Source of the DNA: RXIX01 sp003989075
Lineage (GTDB): Bacteria > Pseudomonadota > Gammaproteobacteria > Competibacterales > Competibacteraceae
Assembly (NCBI GenBank): GCA_029780415.1
Contig: JAKOYN010000147.1
Coordinates: forward strand, 56,720-120,719
Reading direction: 5' to 3'
DNA: 64,000 nucleotides
The notes under the pieces are model-generated. The model was not told where the DNA came from. It ran no database searches and worked only from the letters and a program-made list of their open reading frames with translations. Made by a program: the position numbers and the translations under genes. Positions 1-9,288 of this stretch are shown one piece after another (position 1 is the stretch's first letter; each line of letters opens with the position of its first letter).

Positions 1-283
1 CGAAATGGTGGCCATAGAGCACCCACTTGTTGGTGGGTACGTAGTCGAGGCCATCATTGCGGCTGACTGCGGGGGTCATGCGCCCGTCGTCCAGGCGCAG
101 GACGCGCTCGGCGATGAACTTGCTGTAGAAGCGATAGCCGATGAAGTAGATGCACAGCGCGGCGGTGACCAGCCACACTGCGCTGACAGTTTCGCCACGA
201 TTCAGGGCGACGGCGCTGAGGGCAAAAGCGCCGAGTACCGCCATCAGCATCCAGCCGATGTACGACAATAGTTTGTTATGCAT
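1..283 (-). CDS. cstA: Carbon starvation protein CstA, N-terminal part
   Basis: The first 94 residues of a CstA-family membrane carrier; the gene runs off the left edge. CstA proteins are inner-membrane transporters of peptides and, in some bacteria, pyruvate, induced when carbon runs short. The visible part has two hydrophobic helices, then the family signature NDGLDYVPTNKWVLYGHHF, which is close to diagnostic. The ATG at 283 has AGGAG about 11 bases upstream. The family usually has about 650-700 residues, so most of the gene is outside the window. Which substrate it carries cannot be told from this part. Confidence 0.93.
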   Translation of the reverse strand, partial: MHNKLLSYIGWMLMAVLGAFALSAVALNRGETVSAVWLVTAALCIYFIGYRFYSKFIAERVLRLDDGRMTPAVSRNDGLDYVPTNKWVLYGHHF

Positions 284-397
284 GGAGGAATGATCTCCTG
301 GGGTGCCATCCTGGCGACGGGATGGTGGAAATACCCCAAGCAATCCGGGGTCGGGTCCGGGAGAGTAAACGGGCTCTGGCCGGGGAGCGCTGGAGTG

Positions 398-450
398 CCA
401 GGTCCGGCCGGCGGTATGGCACATTGGAGTGCGCCGCCGGCCGGACCTGG
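398..450. repeat. Long perfect hairpin between RND permease gene and cstA
   Basis: Two perfect 17-bp arms (398-414 and 434-450, beginning CCAGGTCCGGCC) enclose a 19-base loop that contains a further GCAC/GTGC pairing, so nearly the whole 53 bases can fold. It lies about 35 bases past the stop of the RND permease gene and upstream of cstA on the same strand. There is no T-run after it, so it is not a standard intrinsic terminator; it may stabilise mRNA or separate transcripts. Confidence 0.75.
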
Positions 451-484
451 GGAAGGAGTATAGACCTGAAAGCCGAGTCGTTGA

Positions 485-3400
485 CTAGGTCATTGAACCG
501 CTTGCCGGCTCCAGTTGCCTGCGGAACGCGGCGTAGTACAGCACCGGGATGAAGATCAGTGTCAGCAGGGTGGAGACCATGATGCCGAAGATCAGCGAGA
601 TCGCCAGGCCGCGGAAAATCGGGTCATCGAGAATGAACAGCGCGCCGAGCATCGCCGCCAGCGCGGTGAGGATGATCGGCTTGGCGCGTACCGCACTGGA
701 GCGGATCACCGCCTCCTGAAACGGTACGCCGCTGGCCACTTCCAGTTTGATGAAGTCCACCAGCAGGATCGAGTTGCGGACGATGATCCCGGCCAGGGCG
801 ATCATGCCGATCATCGAGGTGGCGGTGAACTGGGCGTGCAGCAGGGCGTGGCCCGGCATCACACCGATGATGGTCAATGGGATGGGCGCCATGATGATCA
901 GCGGCACGAGGTAGGAGTGGAACTGCGCCACCACCAGCAGATAGATCAGGATCATGCCTACCCCGTAGGCAATACCCATGTCCCGGAAGGTTTCATAGGT
1001 GATCTGCCACTCGCCATCCCATTTCAGACTGTAGCTGTAGGGCTGATCCGGCTGGCGGATGAGGAACTGTTGCGGCGGCGCGCCGGCGATGGGCTGGTTC
1101 TGCAGGCGGCTGAAAATTTCGAACATGCCATACAGCGGGCTGTCCAGCGGTCCGGCCATATCGCCGAACACGAATACGACTGGCAATAAATCCTTGTGAT
1201 AGATCGCGTTCTCGCGCTGGGTCGATTCCAGGTCCACCACTTCGGAGAGCGGCACCAGCGGGCCGGCCTGACTGCGGGTTTTCAGGGCCAGCACGCTGGC
1301 GGGACGGGCCTGATCGGCGGTGGGCAGTTGCAGGCGCAGCGGAATCGGGTACTTGGCGGTTGCGGAATGCAGGTAGCCGGCATCCTCGCCGCGCAGAGCC
1401 GTGGCGAGATCGGCGGCCACCGCCTGCTGCGAAACGCCCAGCAGCGCCGCCTTGACCCGGTCAACGTGGGCAATCAGGCGCTCGGCAGGCGCCTCGATGG
1501 TGTCGTCGATATCAATGATGTTCTGGGTCTGGGTGAAGACCGCGCGCACCGTCTGGGCCGCGGCGATCTGCCCGGCATAGTCGGGTCCGTACACTTCGGC
1601 GACCAGCGGTGACATCACCGGCGGTCCGGGCGGCACTTCCACGATCTTGACGTTGGCATTGTAGCGCTGACCGATCGCCTGCAGCGGGCCGCGCACGCTC
1701 AGGGCGATATCGTGGCTCTTGCGCTGGCGGTGCTTTCTATCGACCAGATTGACCTGCAGATCGCCGACATTGGCACCCGCGCGCAGGTAGTACTGGCGGA
1801 CCAGACCGTTGAAATTGATCGGCGCGGCGGTACCGGCATAGGCCTGATAATCGGTGACTTCCGCGACTGTACCCAGATAGCGGCCCAGTTCGCCGAGCAC
1901 GCGCGTGGTCTGTTCCAGGGTGCTGCCTTCGGGCATGTCAACGATGACCTGGAATTCCGACTTGTTGTCGAAAGGCAGCATCTTCAGCACCACGAGTTGG
2001 ACATAGGCCAGGCTGACCGAGCCGCCGATCAGCAGCAGCACGCCGATCCCCAGCGCCCAGCGCAACGGCCGGCCCTGGCGTCCGCGCAGGAATGGGCCCA
2101 CCACGCGACGGAACAGGCGGTGGGCGAAATCGTCCGTGCTGTTTTCCGTTTCCGGGTGCGCGACAGCGGCCGATGCAGGCGGATGTTTTTCCACCACGCT
2201 GCGCAGCACCTTGTAAGTCAGCCACGGCGTGAATACGAAGGCCACCGCCAGCGAAATCAGCATGCCCAGGCTGGAATTGATCGGGATCGGGCTCATGTAC
2301 GGCCCCATCAGCCCGGAGACGAAGGCCATGGGCAGCAGCGCGGCAATCACGGTGAAGGTGGCCAGAATGGTTGGGCCGCCGACCTCGTCCACCGCCAGCG
2401 GAATCGCCTCGACCAGCGAACACCGGCCAAGATGGATGTGGCGGTGAATATTTTCCACCACTACGATGGCGTCATCGACCAGGATGCCGATCGAGAAGAT
2501 CAGCGCGAACAGCGATACCCGGTTCAGGGTAAAGCCCCAGGCCCAGGAGGCAAACAGGGTAATGGTCAGGGTCAGGATCACCGCCGCGCCAACGATCAGC
2601 GCCTCGCGCCAGCCCAGGGCGATCAGTACCAGGCCGATCACCAGCGCGGTGGCGAAGATCAGCTTGGTGATCAGGGTCATGGCCTTGTCATTGGCGGTGA
2701 CGCCGTAGTTGCGGGTGACGGTGACGTGGATGCCGGCCGGGATCACCGTCCCTTGCAACTGCTCGATCCGGGTCAGCACCTGATCGGCGATCTGCACCGC
2801 GTTCTCGCCCGGCTTCTTGGCGATGGCCAGGGTCACAGCGGGAAATTCCCCCTGGGCCTGGATGCCATGGGTGGCCGCTGCGGGCCCGGTGCCCAGCCAG
2901 ACATAGCGCTGTGGGGTATCGGGTCCAAACGTGACCGTGGCGACATCCGCCAGATACACCGGCGTGCCCTGGTGCAGGCCGATCACCAGCGTACCTACAT
3001 CCTCGGGCCGGACCAGAAAGCTGCCGGCCTGCAGTGGAATCTCGCGGTTGTCGCCGACCAGAGCGCCAGCGTCGGCCGAGGCATTGGCCGCCTGCAGGGC
3101 GTTACGCAGATCGCTCAGCGCCAGCCCATAGCCGGACAGCCGGGCGGGATCGAAACGCACCTGCACCACCCGGTCCGGTGCGCCGACGGTGTAGATATCG
3201 CGGGTACCGGGCACACGCTTGAGCTCGGTTTCCAGCGTGTGGGCGACACGCGCCAGATCATCGGCGCTGCGTTGCGCATCCTCGGTCCACAGGGTCAGGC
3301 TGACGATCGGGACATCGTCGATGCCCTTGGGCTTAACGATCGGTTGCCCGACACCGAGCCTGACCGGCAGCCAGTCGGCATTGGAATAGAGCTTGTTATA

Positions 3401-3757
3401 CAGGCGGACGATGGCATCGGTGCGCGGCTCGCCGACCTTGAATTGCACGGTCAGCACCGCCATGCCGGGCCGCGAGACTGAATAAACGTGTTCAATACCC
3501 TCGATCTCGGCCAGGATCTGCTCGGCGGGAGTGCTGACTAGCCGTTCCACTTCCTGGGCACTGGCGCCGGGGAAGGGGATAAAGACGTTGGCGAAGGTGA
3601 CGTTGATTTGCGGCTCTTCCTCGCGCGGCGTCACCAGCACCGCGAACAGGCCCATCAGCAGCCCGACCAGGGCCAGCAGCGGCGTGATCTCGCTGCGCAG
3701 GAATTTTCTGGCGATAGCCCCGGACAGGCCAAGGCGCGGTTCGGTGGCCTCATTCAT
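485..3757 (-). CDS. RND-family efflux permease (AcrB/HAE1-like)
   Basis: A 1090-residue inner-membrane proton-driven exporter that would work with the adaptor encoded just upstream and an outer-membrane channel not seen here. It has an N-terminal transmembrane helix near residues 26-44, a large periplasmic loop, a helix bundle from about 360, a second periplasmic loop and a C-terminal bundle. The TM4 proton-relay motif GILVDDAIVVVENI with its paired aspartates is present. Length fits the family. Start ATG 3757 sits two bases from the adaptor's stop, so the two are translated together. Substrate is unknown; the sequence looks more like HAE1-type than metal-type CusA pumps, which is inference. 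Confidence 0.93.
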   Translation of the reverse strand: MNEATEPRLGLSGAIARKFLRSEITPLLALVGLLMGLFAVLVTPREEEPQINVTFANVFIPFPGASAQEVERLVSTPAEQILAEIEGIEHVYSVSRPGMAVLTVQFKVGEPRTDAIVRLYNKLYSNADWLPVRLGVGQPIVKPKGIDDVPIVSLTLWTEDAQRSADDLARVAHTLETELKRVPGTRDIYTVGAPDRVVQVRFDPARLSGYGLALSDLRNALQAANASADAGALVGDNREIPLQAGSFLVRPEDVGTLVIGLHQGTPVYLADVATVTFGPDTPQRYVWLGTGPAAATHGIQAQGEFPAVTLAIAKKPGENAVQIADQVLTRIEQLQGTVIPAGIHVTVTRNYGVTANDKAMTLITKLIFATALVIGLVLIALGWREALIVGAAVILTLTITLFASWAWGFTLNRVSLFALIFSIGILVDDAIVVVENIHRHIHLGRCSLVEAIPLAVDEVGGPTILATFTVIAALLPMAFVSGLMGPYMSPIPINSSLGMLISLAVAFVFTPWLTYKVLRSVVEKHPPASAAVAHPETENSTDDFAHRLFRRVVGPFLRGRQGRPLRWALGIGVLLLIGGSVSLAYVQLVVLKMLPFDNKSEFQVIVDMPEGSTLEQTTRVLGELGRYLGTVAEVTDYQAYAGTAAPINFNGLVRQYYLRAGANVGDLQVNLVDRKHRQRKSHDIALSVRGPLQAIGQRYNANVKIVEVPPGPPVMSPLVAEVYGPDYAGQIAAAQTVRAVFTQTQNIIDIDDTIEAPAERLIAHVDRVKAALLGVSQQAVAADLATALRGEDAGYLHSATAKYPIPLRLQLPTADQARPASVLALKTRSQAGPLVPLSEVVDLESTQRENAIYHKDLLPVVFVFGDMAGPLDSPLYGMFEIFSRLQNQPIAGAPPQQFLIRQPDQPYSYSLKWDGEWQITYETFRDMGIAYGVGMILIYLLVVAQFHSYLVPLIIMAPIPLTIIGVMPGHALLHAQFTATSMIGMIALAGIIVRNSILLVDFIKLEVASGVPFQEAVIRSSAVRAKPIILTALAAMLGALFILDDPIFRGLAISLIFGIMVSTLLTLIFIPVLYYAAFRRQLEPASGSMT

Positions 3758-3758
3758 A

Positions 3759-4814
3759 TTAATTCTCCGCCGTAGTCCGCTGCTGCTGATTTTTCAGATA
3801 AATACCCGCCTGAACCGGGTCCAGCGCTACGCTTTCGCCAGCTTCCAGCCCGGCGAGGATTTCCACCGTCTCGCCCTCGGCGCGGCCAGGTCGCACCTGG
3901 CGCAGGCTGACCGCGCCATCCCTGACGACATACACGGCGCTGACTTCGCCGCGCTGGGCAAGTGCGGTGCGTGGTATGGTCAGGCGTTGGGTCGTGCCGA
4001 CCTGAAAGGCGGTCTTGACGAACATGCCCGGATACAGGCCTCCGGTCTTGGGTGGCAGGTACAGGCGCACCTTGAACACGTTGCTTTTCGGGTCGGCGTA
4101 GGGGAAGAAGGTCAGCTTGGTGGCGTTGATACTGGCGTCGTCATTGGGCAGCAGCACCCGCGCCTGCTTGTGCTGGCGCACCGGCACGATCAGCCGCTGC
4201 GGCACATTGGCCACCACGCGCAGTTCGTCGAGGGAAAAGCCGGTCATCAGCGGCGTGCCGGGCTGGACGCCTTCACCCAGATCGACATGGCGTTCCAGGA
4301 CAATGCCGCTATAGGGCGCGACGATGGTGGTATAGCCAAGCGATTCACGGGCCTGGGCGACACTGGCCTGAGCGGCATCGAGCCGGGCCTGAGCGGCATC
4401 GAGGGCGGCGGTCGCGCCATCCATCTGCGCTTTGGAGACCAGTTGCCGCTCGAAAATCCCCTTGATCCGGTTATATTCGGACTGGGCCTCGATCTGCCGG
4501 GCCTGGGCTTCGCGCAGATTGGCCTGGGCCTGTTCCAGACCGGCGCGCTGTTCAATATTACGGATGCGGACAATGGCCGTGCCCTGGGCCACGAAGTCAT
4601 TGACGTCGACCAGAATGGCCTCGACGCGGCCGGCGGTCTGGGCGGAAACCGTGCTCTGGTTGACGGCCTCGACCACGCCGTCGAGTACCTGCTCTTCGGG
4701 CAGGGTTTGCAGTTGAACTGTAGCGACCGTGAAGGGTAATTCGGCAGCGGTGAGGAATGCTGGCACGGCGGTGAGCAGGCATCCTAATAAGAGCGAGCGG
4801 GGCAGCATGGACAT
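3759..4814 (-). CDS. RND efflux periplasmic adaptor (membrane fusion protein)
   Basis: A 351-residue HlyD/AcrA-type adaptor that links the RND pump to an outer-membrane channel. After a signal sequence come a lipoyl half-motif, a helical hairpin rich in Ala/Gln (roughly residues 80-140), the returning half-motif and beta-barrel domains ending in GLEAGESVALDP. The frame is open to a TTG at 4829, but the ATG at 4814 has GAGAG seven bases upstream and gives a normal signal peptide. LLGC near residue 12 looks like a lipobox but sits very early, so lipidation is uncertain. First gene of a two-gene operon with the permease. Confidence 0.9.
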   Translation of the reverse strand: MSMLPRSLLLGCLLTAVPAFLTAAELPFTVATVQLQTLPEEQVLDGVVEAVNQSTVSAQTAGRVEAILVDVNDFVAQGTAIVRIRNIEQRAGLEQAQANLREAQARQIEAQSEYNRIKGIFERQLVSKAQMDGATAALDAAQARLDAAQASVAQARESLGYTTIVAPYSGIVLERHVDLGEGVQPGTPLMTGFSLDELRVVANVPQRLIVPVRQHKQARVLLPNDDASINATKLTFFPYADPKSNVFKVRLYLPPKTGGLYPGMFVKTAFQVGTTQRLTIPRTALAQRGEVSAVYVVRDGAVSLRQVRPGRAEGETVEILAGLEAGESVALDPVQAGIYLKNQQQRTTAEN

Positions 4815-4847
4815 GGCGATTTCTCTCAAACCTGAGCGATGCCGGAT

Positions 4848-4876
4848 TGTATATTAGAAAAGACTAATGTTTTCAA
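4848..4876 (-). promoter_or_regulatory. Predicted promoter of the RND pair with operator in its spacer
   Basis: On the minus strand TTGAAA (4876-4871) and TATACA (4853-4848) are 17 bases apart, a reasonable sigma-70 promoter about 34 bases before the adaptor ATG. The spacer holds a perfect inverted repeat, ATTAG-N6-CTAAT (4853-4868). A dyad filling the -35/-10 spacer is the normal site of a small repressor of the TetR, MarR or ArsR kind. No candidate regulator gene is next to it. The function is inferred from position alone. Confidence 0.55.
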
Positions 4877-4996
4877 GCTGCGCTTGCAGGGTGAAGCGTA
4901 GATTATCGACTGGCCTGAAATCTGCGGAAAGCTGGAACCCTTGGAAAAAATTGGCGTTATGCTTGCTCGACCCTTGCACTGCTAAAGGAATCTCCT

Positions 4997-6751
4997 ATGC
5001 AGCACACGATTGACCCGCATCGGCAGTGGATGACGACGACTTTGGTCATGGGTTTATGCGCGTTATTGCCTTGGCTGGGAGGTTGTCGCGATGATCAGGG
5101 AGGTCATGCCGAGGTCAGCGGCGCTGTGGCCGCCGGCGTCGTGAGCGGCGCGGCGGTGGCGTCTTTCGCGGTCGCGAACGGGCAAGTGGCCGAGACGCCG
5201 TTTGCGACTGCGGTTACCGATACGGCGGGCCGCTACCGGCTGAGTGTTCCAGAAACCGGGCCTTTCGTGGTAGAGGCGCGGGGCGGTGGTTATCAGGACG
5301 CAGCGACGGGCGCGAGCCGTGCTCTGGAGATTCCGCTGCGGTCGGCGGCAACTACTGTGCAATCACCACTGAATATCACCCCGTTTTCGGAAGCGGCGGT
5401 GCGCCATGCGGCGCGGCGCAATGATTGGAGCGAAGCAAGTATCAAGCAGGGGCGGCGTCTGGCGACGCATTACCTGCTGGGGGTCGATCCCTTAACCACG
5501 ATGCCGCTGGATCCTGCGAATGCCCAGGCGATGGCAACCGCAAGCGACCTGGAAACCGTGCTGGCGGTAGCGCTGGGCACGCTTTCGCAGGAAGTCGCGG
5601 ACCGCAGTGGAGCCACGCTGGAGACCGTGGTGGAACAAATCACCGATGGCATGGCTACCGGGGGTACGTGGCTGGCTTCGCATGGCGGGGGTTACGTTGA
5701 AGATCAGAGTCACCCGAACCGCCTGCCCACGAACCGGTTTCCGCCTGATGTGGGCGAGGGCTTCGTTCCGGCGTTTGGCCATTTCGTGAGCGGCGACCGC
5801 AATGCCAGTGGCGTGCATCATGCGGATCATCTGATTTTCGCGTCGGCGCGAATTCAGGGAGGAAGTTGCGACAGCACGCTGACCGGCGATTTCGCCAGCC
5901 GTGACGCCTTGCCCGAATCCACCGCGCCGGATTGGCAAACCACCGCCACGGCGGGAACGTGGGGACCGCGCGCCGCACCCCTGCCGGTTGTCAACGTTCC
6001 CACGGTCTGTGATGCGCTGTCCTGGCGCCAGCAGCGCGTGTTGGCGGTGATCGATAAATACGTCAATTTGGATTTGAATTACTGTCATCACCATATTCCC
6101 GGCTGGTTGCCTCCGGATGACTCCGATCAACCCCACCCCAAATTCCGGGTCTCGACGGGCGAGAATATGACCTGCACCGCCAACCGCACGGATGCCAGCG
6201 GCAATATCGTGTGGCAGGGCGTGGATTGCTCCGACTTTACCTCGTGGGTGTACAACTATGCGTTTGGTATTCCTGCGGGAGGCGCGGTCATGCCGACGGG
6301 TATTGGTCAGCAGGCGTGCGATCTGGGCGTGGCGCCCGGCGTGGCATTGGATTACAACCGGACCAATATCGCTGAGGTCATCGCCGCCGGGAAGCTGCAA
6401 CCTGGCGATTTGCTGTACATCATGGGCGGCGGGACCAGCGTGCAGATTACCCATGTCATTCTGTGGACCGGCCAGCAAGTGGGCGTCAATTTCGATCAAA
6501 GCCGGCTGGCGCCTGATGCCGCCAGTTATGTTGGGTCCGGTCAGTCGCTGGAGGGCGCCTGGGTGATCGCGGACAGTCATTATGCCGGTCCCGCTTACCG
6601 GCCATTTCTGGGCTGGTATCAGGCCAGTATTTCGCATGTGCGCCGGGTAATCGGCGCCAGCCAGGCCCCCGCCAGTGATGTGCTGGATATTACGGATCCC
6701 ACCAAATTCAACTTTATCCAGCCGAATACCTGCTCCCGGGTGGGATTCTAG
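4997..6751 (+). CDS. Lipoprotein with a carboxypeptidase-regulatory-like domain and an NlpC/P60-like end
   Basis: A 584-residue exported protein. A signal peptide ends in the lipobox LGGC (Cys about 30), so it should be lipid-anchored. Residues about 38-115 look like a carboxypeptidase-regulatory/SpaA-like beta-sandwich (VTDTAGRYRLSVPETGPF). The C-terminal third resembles an NlpC/P60 hydrolase: the Cys in GVDCSDFTSWVYNYAFG and the His in QITHVILWTG are placed like the catalytic pair. That would make it an amidase or peptidase acting on cell wall or another peptide, but the middle region matches nothing I know. AAGGA precedes the ATG. It stands alone, convergent with the next gene. Confidence 0.7.
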   Translation: MQHTIDPHRQWMTTTLVMGLCALLPWLGGCRDDQGGHAEVSGAVAAGVVSGAAVASFAVANGQVAETPFATAVTDTAGRYRLSVPETGPFVVEARGGGYQDAATGASRALEIPLRSAATTVQSPLNITPFSEAAVRHAARRNDWSEASIKQGRRLATHYLLGVDPLTTMPLDPANAQAMATASDLETVLAVALGTLSQEVADRSGATLETVVEQITDGMATGGTWLASHGGGYVEDQSHPNRLPTNRFPPDVGEGFVPAFGHFVSGDRNASGVHHADHLIFASARIQGGSCDSTLTGDFASRDALPESTAPDWQTTATAGTWGPRAAPLPVVNVPTVCDALSWRQQRVLAVIDKYVNLDLNYCHHHIPGWLPPDDSDQPHPKFRVSTGENMTCTANRTDASGNIVWQGVDCSDFTSWVYNYAFGIPAGGAVMPTGIGQQACDLGVAPGVALDYNRTNIAEVIAAGKLQPGDLLYIMGGGTSVQITHVILWTGQQVGVNFDQSRLAPDAASYVGSGQSLEGAWVIADSHYAGPAYRPFLGWYQASISHVRRVIGASQAPASDVLDITDPTKFNFIQPNTCSRVGF

Positions 6752-6767
6752 CAAGAGGCTAAAATCT

Positions 6768-6795
6768 CCGGATCGGCAGGATCGGGCCGATCCGG
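6768..6795. terminator. Hairpin between convergent lipoprotein genes
   Basis: Perfect 10-bp arms CCGGATCGGC (6768-6777) and GCCGATCCGG (6786-6795) with an 8-base loop, 16 bases past the stop of the gene at 4997-6751 and before the convergent stop at 6889. The position suits a two-way transcription stop, but there is no T-run on either side, so this is only a candidate. Confidence 0.4.
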
Positions 6796-6888
6796 GACCC
6801 GGCGTGATCGAGGTTACCGGGCTGAGGCCGACGTCTGTGGCTGAACCTGGCTGCAATCCCGGGTGACCGTGGCGGGGTATGAACTGGT

Positions 6889-8493
6889 CTAGCCGGAACC
6901 CAGAACCCCATTGAAGTCGAAGCACCATGCTTCGTCCACGTATTGCCAGGTTTCAGACTGCGCCTGAGCGTTGAAGGTTACGTCCATGGTCGTAGGCGGA
7001 CGACCACCGAGCCGTTGCTCGTCGCCAAAACGCCAGGCGTAGACGGGCCACATCTGCAGTTGAGCCTTGTTTAAGGTATTAAAAGCCCAGTTGCAGTCGC
7101 CAGTAACTGCGTGGCAATTTTCTACGTAAGCGTAGGTTGGTGACCAGTCGGTATAGGATAGCCCAGGGTTAGGATTGACAGGAGCCGGTTGCGGATTTTG
7201 ACTGCTCCATGTCCATTGTTGAGTGTTATCCTGACTGTTGTTAATAGTTGCCCAGTCGGTGATATCCACAGTTGTGGAAGTTGTCCAGTCATAGCTGAGC
7301 AAACTGGTTCCGCTGGAATATCCAACCGCGAAGTTGGAACTGGTGCCTAATTCGGTGACGCCGTTGGTATTTGGTGGCTGTGACTCAACTTGGCCGAAGT
7401 CGCCTTGAATTGGCGCTTGGCCGTCTTGATCGGTCAACGTCCAGATCAGGGTCCATTGGGTTTGCGGATATGCGGTCCGGTACACTTGGGCATGGCCTGT
7501 ATAGTCACATCCACCTGGCGCATCCGTAATAATTTCCTGGTTTTCAGTATATGAATAGGGAGTTGCAAAAAGAGATGGCGCATTTGCGACATAGTACCAA
7601 CCGCCACCGACGTTGATGTCTCTGTTGTCATGCATGACATAGATATTATGAGTATCGGTCAGTTTGAGAGTGGGCGTGTTATTAGTCGCCATGCTGGCTG
7701 ACCAGCGCCCAGTTTCGGGAAGATCATTGCCAATATTCACTGCAGACCCCATATCAGGGTATAAGGTCATCACGGGATTCGTATACAGCGTGGTGGTTAC
7801 AGTGTTACTTACGACTAATTGCGGCATATTCGCAGGGAGCAATGCCGGCAGGTTATTTGTCGTATTATTGTTATCACTATCCCCCATGATGCGAGGCCCA
7901 CGGCTGCTTTGTGGTTTCAATACGCCGTTGTTCTGAATGCGCGTGACGGTTTCCTGGGCGAAGACTTCAGCATCGGCGCTGCGCTGTGTTTCCGACGTGA
8001 AGACCGGTACGCCGCCAGTCGTGATGTGGCGGTTAAAGTTATAGATAGCCAACGCGGCCTGGCCGTTGGAGAGAGTGCCGCGATGGTAGACCGCGCCATG
8101 GGTCGGATGCTGCGGGGAGGCTCCCGCCAGCGTAACCATCGCGGCGCGGTGGGTCTGATTCAGGTCAATCAATACGATGAATTTTCCGGCTTTGAGAAAA
8201 TCAGCGACCACCTTTTGCTCCCGGAGATCCGGGCCGCTGAGATAATCGCCGTCAATCAGCAGGCCGCGGTAATCTACAGGCTTATTGGAGCGGTTGTCCC
8301 AGACGACGTTGTGCGCCCGCAGGGCGTCAGCGGCTACGCCGTCAACGGCTGTCAATGCTTTCAGCCGGATGGCGCCCGGTGGGTACTGAGGATCATTATC
8401 ATCGTTGCAGCCACCTAATGGCAGGATGGCGCCTGCTCCGATTAACGAGGCAAGGACAAGGCGGGTGGACAGGAATGAGTTTTTAGCGATCAT
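6889..8493 (-). CDS. Uncharacterised secreted lipoprotein
   Basis: A 534-residue protein with a signal peptide ending in the lipobox LGGC. Residues about 25-110 look like a small alpha/beta domain (LLIDGDYLSGPD, then FIVLIDLNQTHRAAM). The rest is rich in Ser, Thr, Asn, Trp and Tyr with alternating hydrophobic residues, as in secreted beta proteins. The stretch around GYSSGTSLLSYDWTTSTTVD recalls the membrane-inserting hairpin of leukocidin-type toxins, but only weakly. Start: the frame opens earlier, but ATG 8493 has AGAGA upstream and begins the signal peptide. It follows cobS by 52 bases on the same strand and might be read through from the cob operon. Its base composition is visibly less GC-rich than its neighbours. 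Confidence 0.6.
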   Translation of the reverse strand: MIAKNSFLSTRLVLASLIGAGAILPLGGCNDDNDPQYPPGAIRLKALTAVDGVAADALRAHNVVWDNRSNKPVDYRGLLIDGDYLSGPDLREQKVVADFLKAGKFIVLIDLNQTHRAAMVTLAGASPQHPTHGAVYHRGTLSNGQAALAIYNFNRHITTGGVPVFTSETQRSADAEVFAQETVTRIQNNGVLKPQSSRGPRIMGDSDNNNTTNNLPALLPANMPQLVVSNTVTTTLYTNPVMTLYPDMGSAVNIGNDLPETGRWSASMATNNTPTLKLTDTHNIYVMHDNRDINVGGGWYYVANAPSLFATPYSYTENQEIITDAPGGCDYTGHAQVYRTAYPQTQWTLIWTLTDQDGQAPIQGDFGQVESQPPNTNGVTELGTSSNFAVGYSSGTSLLSYDWTTSTTVDITDWATINNSQDNTQQWTWSSQNPQPAPVNPNPGLSYTDWSPTYAYVENCHAVTGDCNWAFNTLNKAQLQMWPVYAWRFGDEQRLGGRPPTTMDVTFNAQAQSETWQYVDEAWCFDFNGVLGSG

Positions 8494-8544
8494 GTAGATC
8501 TCTGAATTTTTTTTAATCAAAGGCAAAGGCATAAGTTGCCACGC

Positions 8545-9288
8545 CTATTCAGCCGGTAGCACCAGCGCCAGCAGAGTGGCGGTTTCGACCAGCTCGCAGG
8601 CGGCGCCGAGGGTATCGCCGGTGATGCCACCGAGTCGATCCAGCAGGCTCTTGCGCAGGGCCAGCAGCCCCAAGCCGAGCACGGTTAGCAGCACGCCACC
8701 GATCCAGTCGAGCAGGGCGATGGTGGTCGCGGCTACCAGCACCACCACCAGGGTGCAGCTCAATCGTGGCAGATAGCTTGCGTAAGGCGCGCCCAGACCG
8801 TCGGGCCGCACATAGGGCGTGGTGACCAGCAGCAGCACGATCGCGGTGCGCCCAAGCACCGGTGTCAGCAGCAGCAGCTCGCGGGCGTCGCCGGCCAGCA
8901 GCATCTGCAGAGCGGCGAATTTGTTCAGCAGCACCAGCACGACCGCCGCGATGGCAATCGGCCCGCTGCGCGGATCCTTCATGATCGCCAGGGTACGGCT
9001 ACGATCGCCCTGGCCGCCGATCCAGGCGTCGGCAGTGTCGGCCAGCCCATCCAGATGCAACCCCCCGGTCAACAGTACCCAGAGCGTCAGCAGCAGTGCG
9101 GCCAGCACGCCGGGATCGCTCAGCCACAGCAGGGTATGCAGGCCGGCCAGCGGCGCACCGATCACCAGCCCGACCAGCGGAAAAAACAGCACCGACAGCC
9201 CCAGATCGCGGGGCTGCGGTGGCGTGGCCGACGCGGGCACCGGCAGCCGGGTGAGCAGCTGCAGCGCCAGGGCGAACGCGCGCATCAT
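8545..9288 (-). CDS. cobS: Adenosylcobinamide-GDP ribazoletransferase (cobalamin synthase)
   Basis: A 247-residue inner-membrane enzyme that joins adenosylcobinamide-GDP to alpha-ribazole (phosphate), the last assembly step of cobalamin. The family motif DGLADTADAWIGG is present near residues 78-90, followed by several hydrophobic helices; the length matches CobS of other gammaproteobacteria. Its ATG overlaps the stop of the upstream phosphatase gene by 4 bases. Last cobalamin gene of the run. Confidence 0.95.
   Translation of the reverse strand: MMRAFALALQLLTRLPVPASATPPQPRDLGLSVLFFPLVGLVIGAPLAGLHTLLWLSDPGVLAALLLTLWVLLTGGLHLDGLADTADAWIGGQGDRSRTLAIMKDPRSGPIAIAAVVLVLLNKFAALQMLLAGDARELLLLTPVLGRTAIVLLLVTTPYVRPDGLGAPYASYLPRLSCTLVVVLVAATTIALLDWIGGVLLTVLGLGLLALRKSLLDRLGGITGDTLGAACELVETATLLALVLPAE

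Noticed and set aside
5..271. An 88-codon plus-strand open frame
   Set aside because: It lies opposite cstA, whose minus-strand frame has the family signature; no ribosome site and no likeness.
1712..3481. A 589-codon plus-strand open frame
   Set aside because: Antisense shadow of the RND permease gene in GC-rich DNA; composition rich in Gln, Arg and His with no domain pattern.
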